DNA of 6,508 nt from an uncultured Pelagibacteraceae bacterium. Lineage in GTDB: Bacteria > Pseudomonadota > Alphaproteobacteria > Pelagibacterales > Pelagibacteraceae. Below the pieces are notes generated by a model. The model had not been told where the DNA came from, searched no databases, and saw only the letters and a list, made by a program, of their open reading frames with translations. The position numbers and the translations under genes were made by a program. Where the stretch lies: contig CACPGM010000027.1 of the NCBI GenBank assembly GCA_902633535.1, positions 1 through 6,508 of the forward strand, given 5' to 3'. This document shows, in pieces, positions 6,019-6,508 of this stretch. The stretch's first letter is position 1; each line of letters opens with the position of its first letter.

Positions 6019-6508
6019 ATGATAAAAAAAATATTTAATCAGTTAGTATTTTTTAGTTTCCTATTTATTGGAAAAGTTTTTGCTGCTGAAAGTGGAGGTA
6101 TGCCTCAATTAAATCCAGAGTTTTGGGTTTCTCAAATATTTTGGTTAATAATAACTTTTGGAATTTTATATGTAGTTTTATCTAAACTAATACTTCCAAA
6201 AATTAGTGCAAACCTTGAGTCTAGAAAGTCACAGATTTCAGATAATATTGAGGCAGCAGACAAACAAAGAGAAGAAAGTGAAAAAAAACTCAATGAGTAT
6301 GATTTAATCATTGCTAAAAGTAAAACTGAAGCAAAAAATATTTTTAATCAAGCTAGAGAAAAAATATTAAAAGACATAAATATAAAACGAGACATGCTTG
6401 ATAAACAAATTGAGAATGAAATCAAAAGAGTTGAAGATGAAATAAATCTTCTTGGGAAAGATGCTCCAATAAAAATTAATAAAATTGCAATTGAAACATC
6501 AGCTGAAC
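6019..6508 (+). CDS. atpF': F0F1 ATP synthase subunit b' (AtpF'), 3' end outside window
   Basis: Subunit b' pairs with b to form the peripheral stalk that holds F1 still against the rotor. The ATG at 6019 opens a frame that stays open to the end, giving 163 residues. The segment GGMPQLNPEFWVSQIFWL (26-43) and a membrane helix to about residue 58 ending in SKLILPKI are the hallmark b' N-terminus in alphaproteobacteria. From about 64 onward the sequence is a charged coiled coil (Glu, Lys, Gln and Asn rich), as expected for the stalk. Ahead of the membrane helix is an extra hydrophobic stretch (about 9-22) preceded by KK and followed by FAAES, which resembles a signal peptide. The usual length is about 160-200 residues, so only a few residues may be missing. 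Classical b (atpF) would be expected next; it is not in the window. Confidence 0.93.
   Translation, partial: MIKKIFNQLVFFSFLFIGKVFAAESGGMPQLNPEFWVSQIFWLIITFGILYVVLSKLILPKISANLESRKSQISDNIEAADKQREESEKKLNEYDLIIAKSKTEAKNIFNQAREKILKDINIKRDMLDKQIENEIKRVEDEINLLGKDAPIKINKIAIETSAE

Overview
The window looks like a piece of an alphaproteobacterial chromosome, most likely from the SAR11/Pelagibacterales group. By eye it is very AT-rich (around 30% GC). It is almost entirely coding, with only about 46 non-coding bases between genes, and few genes have a recognisable Shine-Dalgarno sequence. The order mutY / DUF721 (DciA-like) / DsbA-like / smc is a familiar alphaproteobacterial neighbourhood. The split F0 operon atpI-atpB-atpE-atpF' is also an alphaproteobacterial arrangement. 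The lineage call rests on protein character and gene order, not on a database search.

Minus strand, 1-1275: mutY (adenine-DNA glycosylase) is followed, with a one-base TAATG overlap, by the 5' part of an FAD-dependent monooxygenase-like gene that runs off the left edge. In the sequence as given, that second gene is broken by a one-base deletion in an A run (T run on the + strand, 196-201).

Plus strand, 1276-6508: the first gene starts directly against the mutY start codon, so the shared sequence CATATG holds both initiators. The series is a DUF721/DciA-like protein, an exported DsbA-like thiol oxidoreductase, SMC, AtpI, ATP synthase subunit a, subunit c and the first 163 residues of subunit b'. 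Junctions are a 4-nt overlap or gaps of 6-18 nt, so the whole strand could be one transcription unit joining DNA replication/segregation functions to the membrane sector of ATP synthase.

The most unusual item is the SMC protein. It has complete N- and C-terminal ATPase head motifs but is only 798 residues long, and I can find no hinge domain between the two coiled-coil arms. Other points worth a second look are the frameshifted FAD gene, the zero-length divergent junction with a candidate mutY promoter inside the opposing gene, the single strong Shine-Dalgarno site in front of atpE, and a signal-peptide-like N-terminus on subunit b'. I see no RNA genes, mobile elements, CRISPR arrays or clear terminators. 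There is no gene-free stretch longer than 18 bases.
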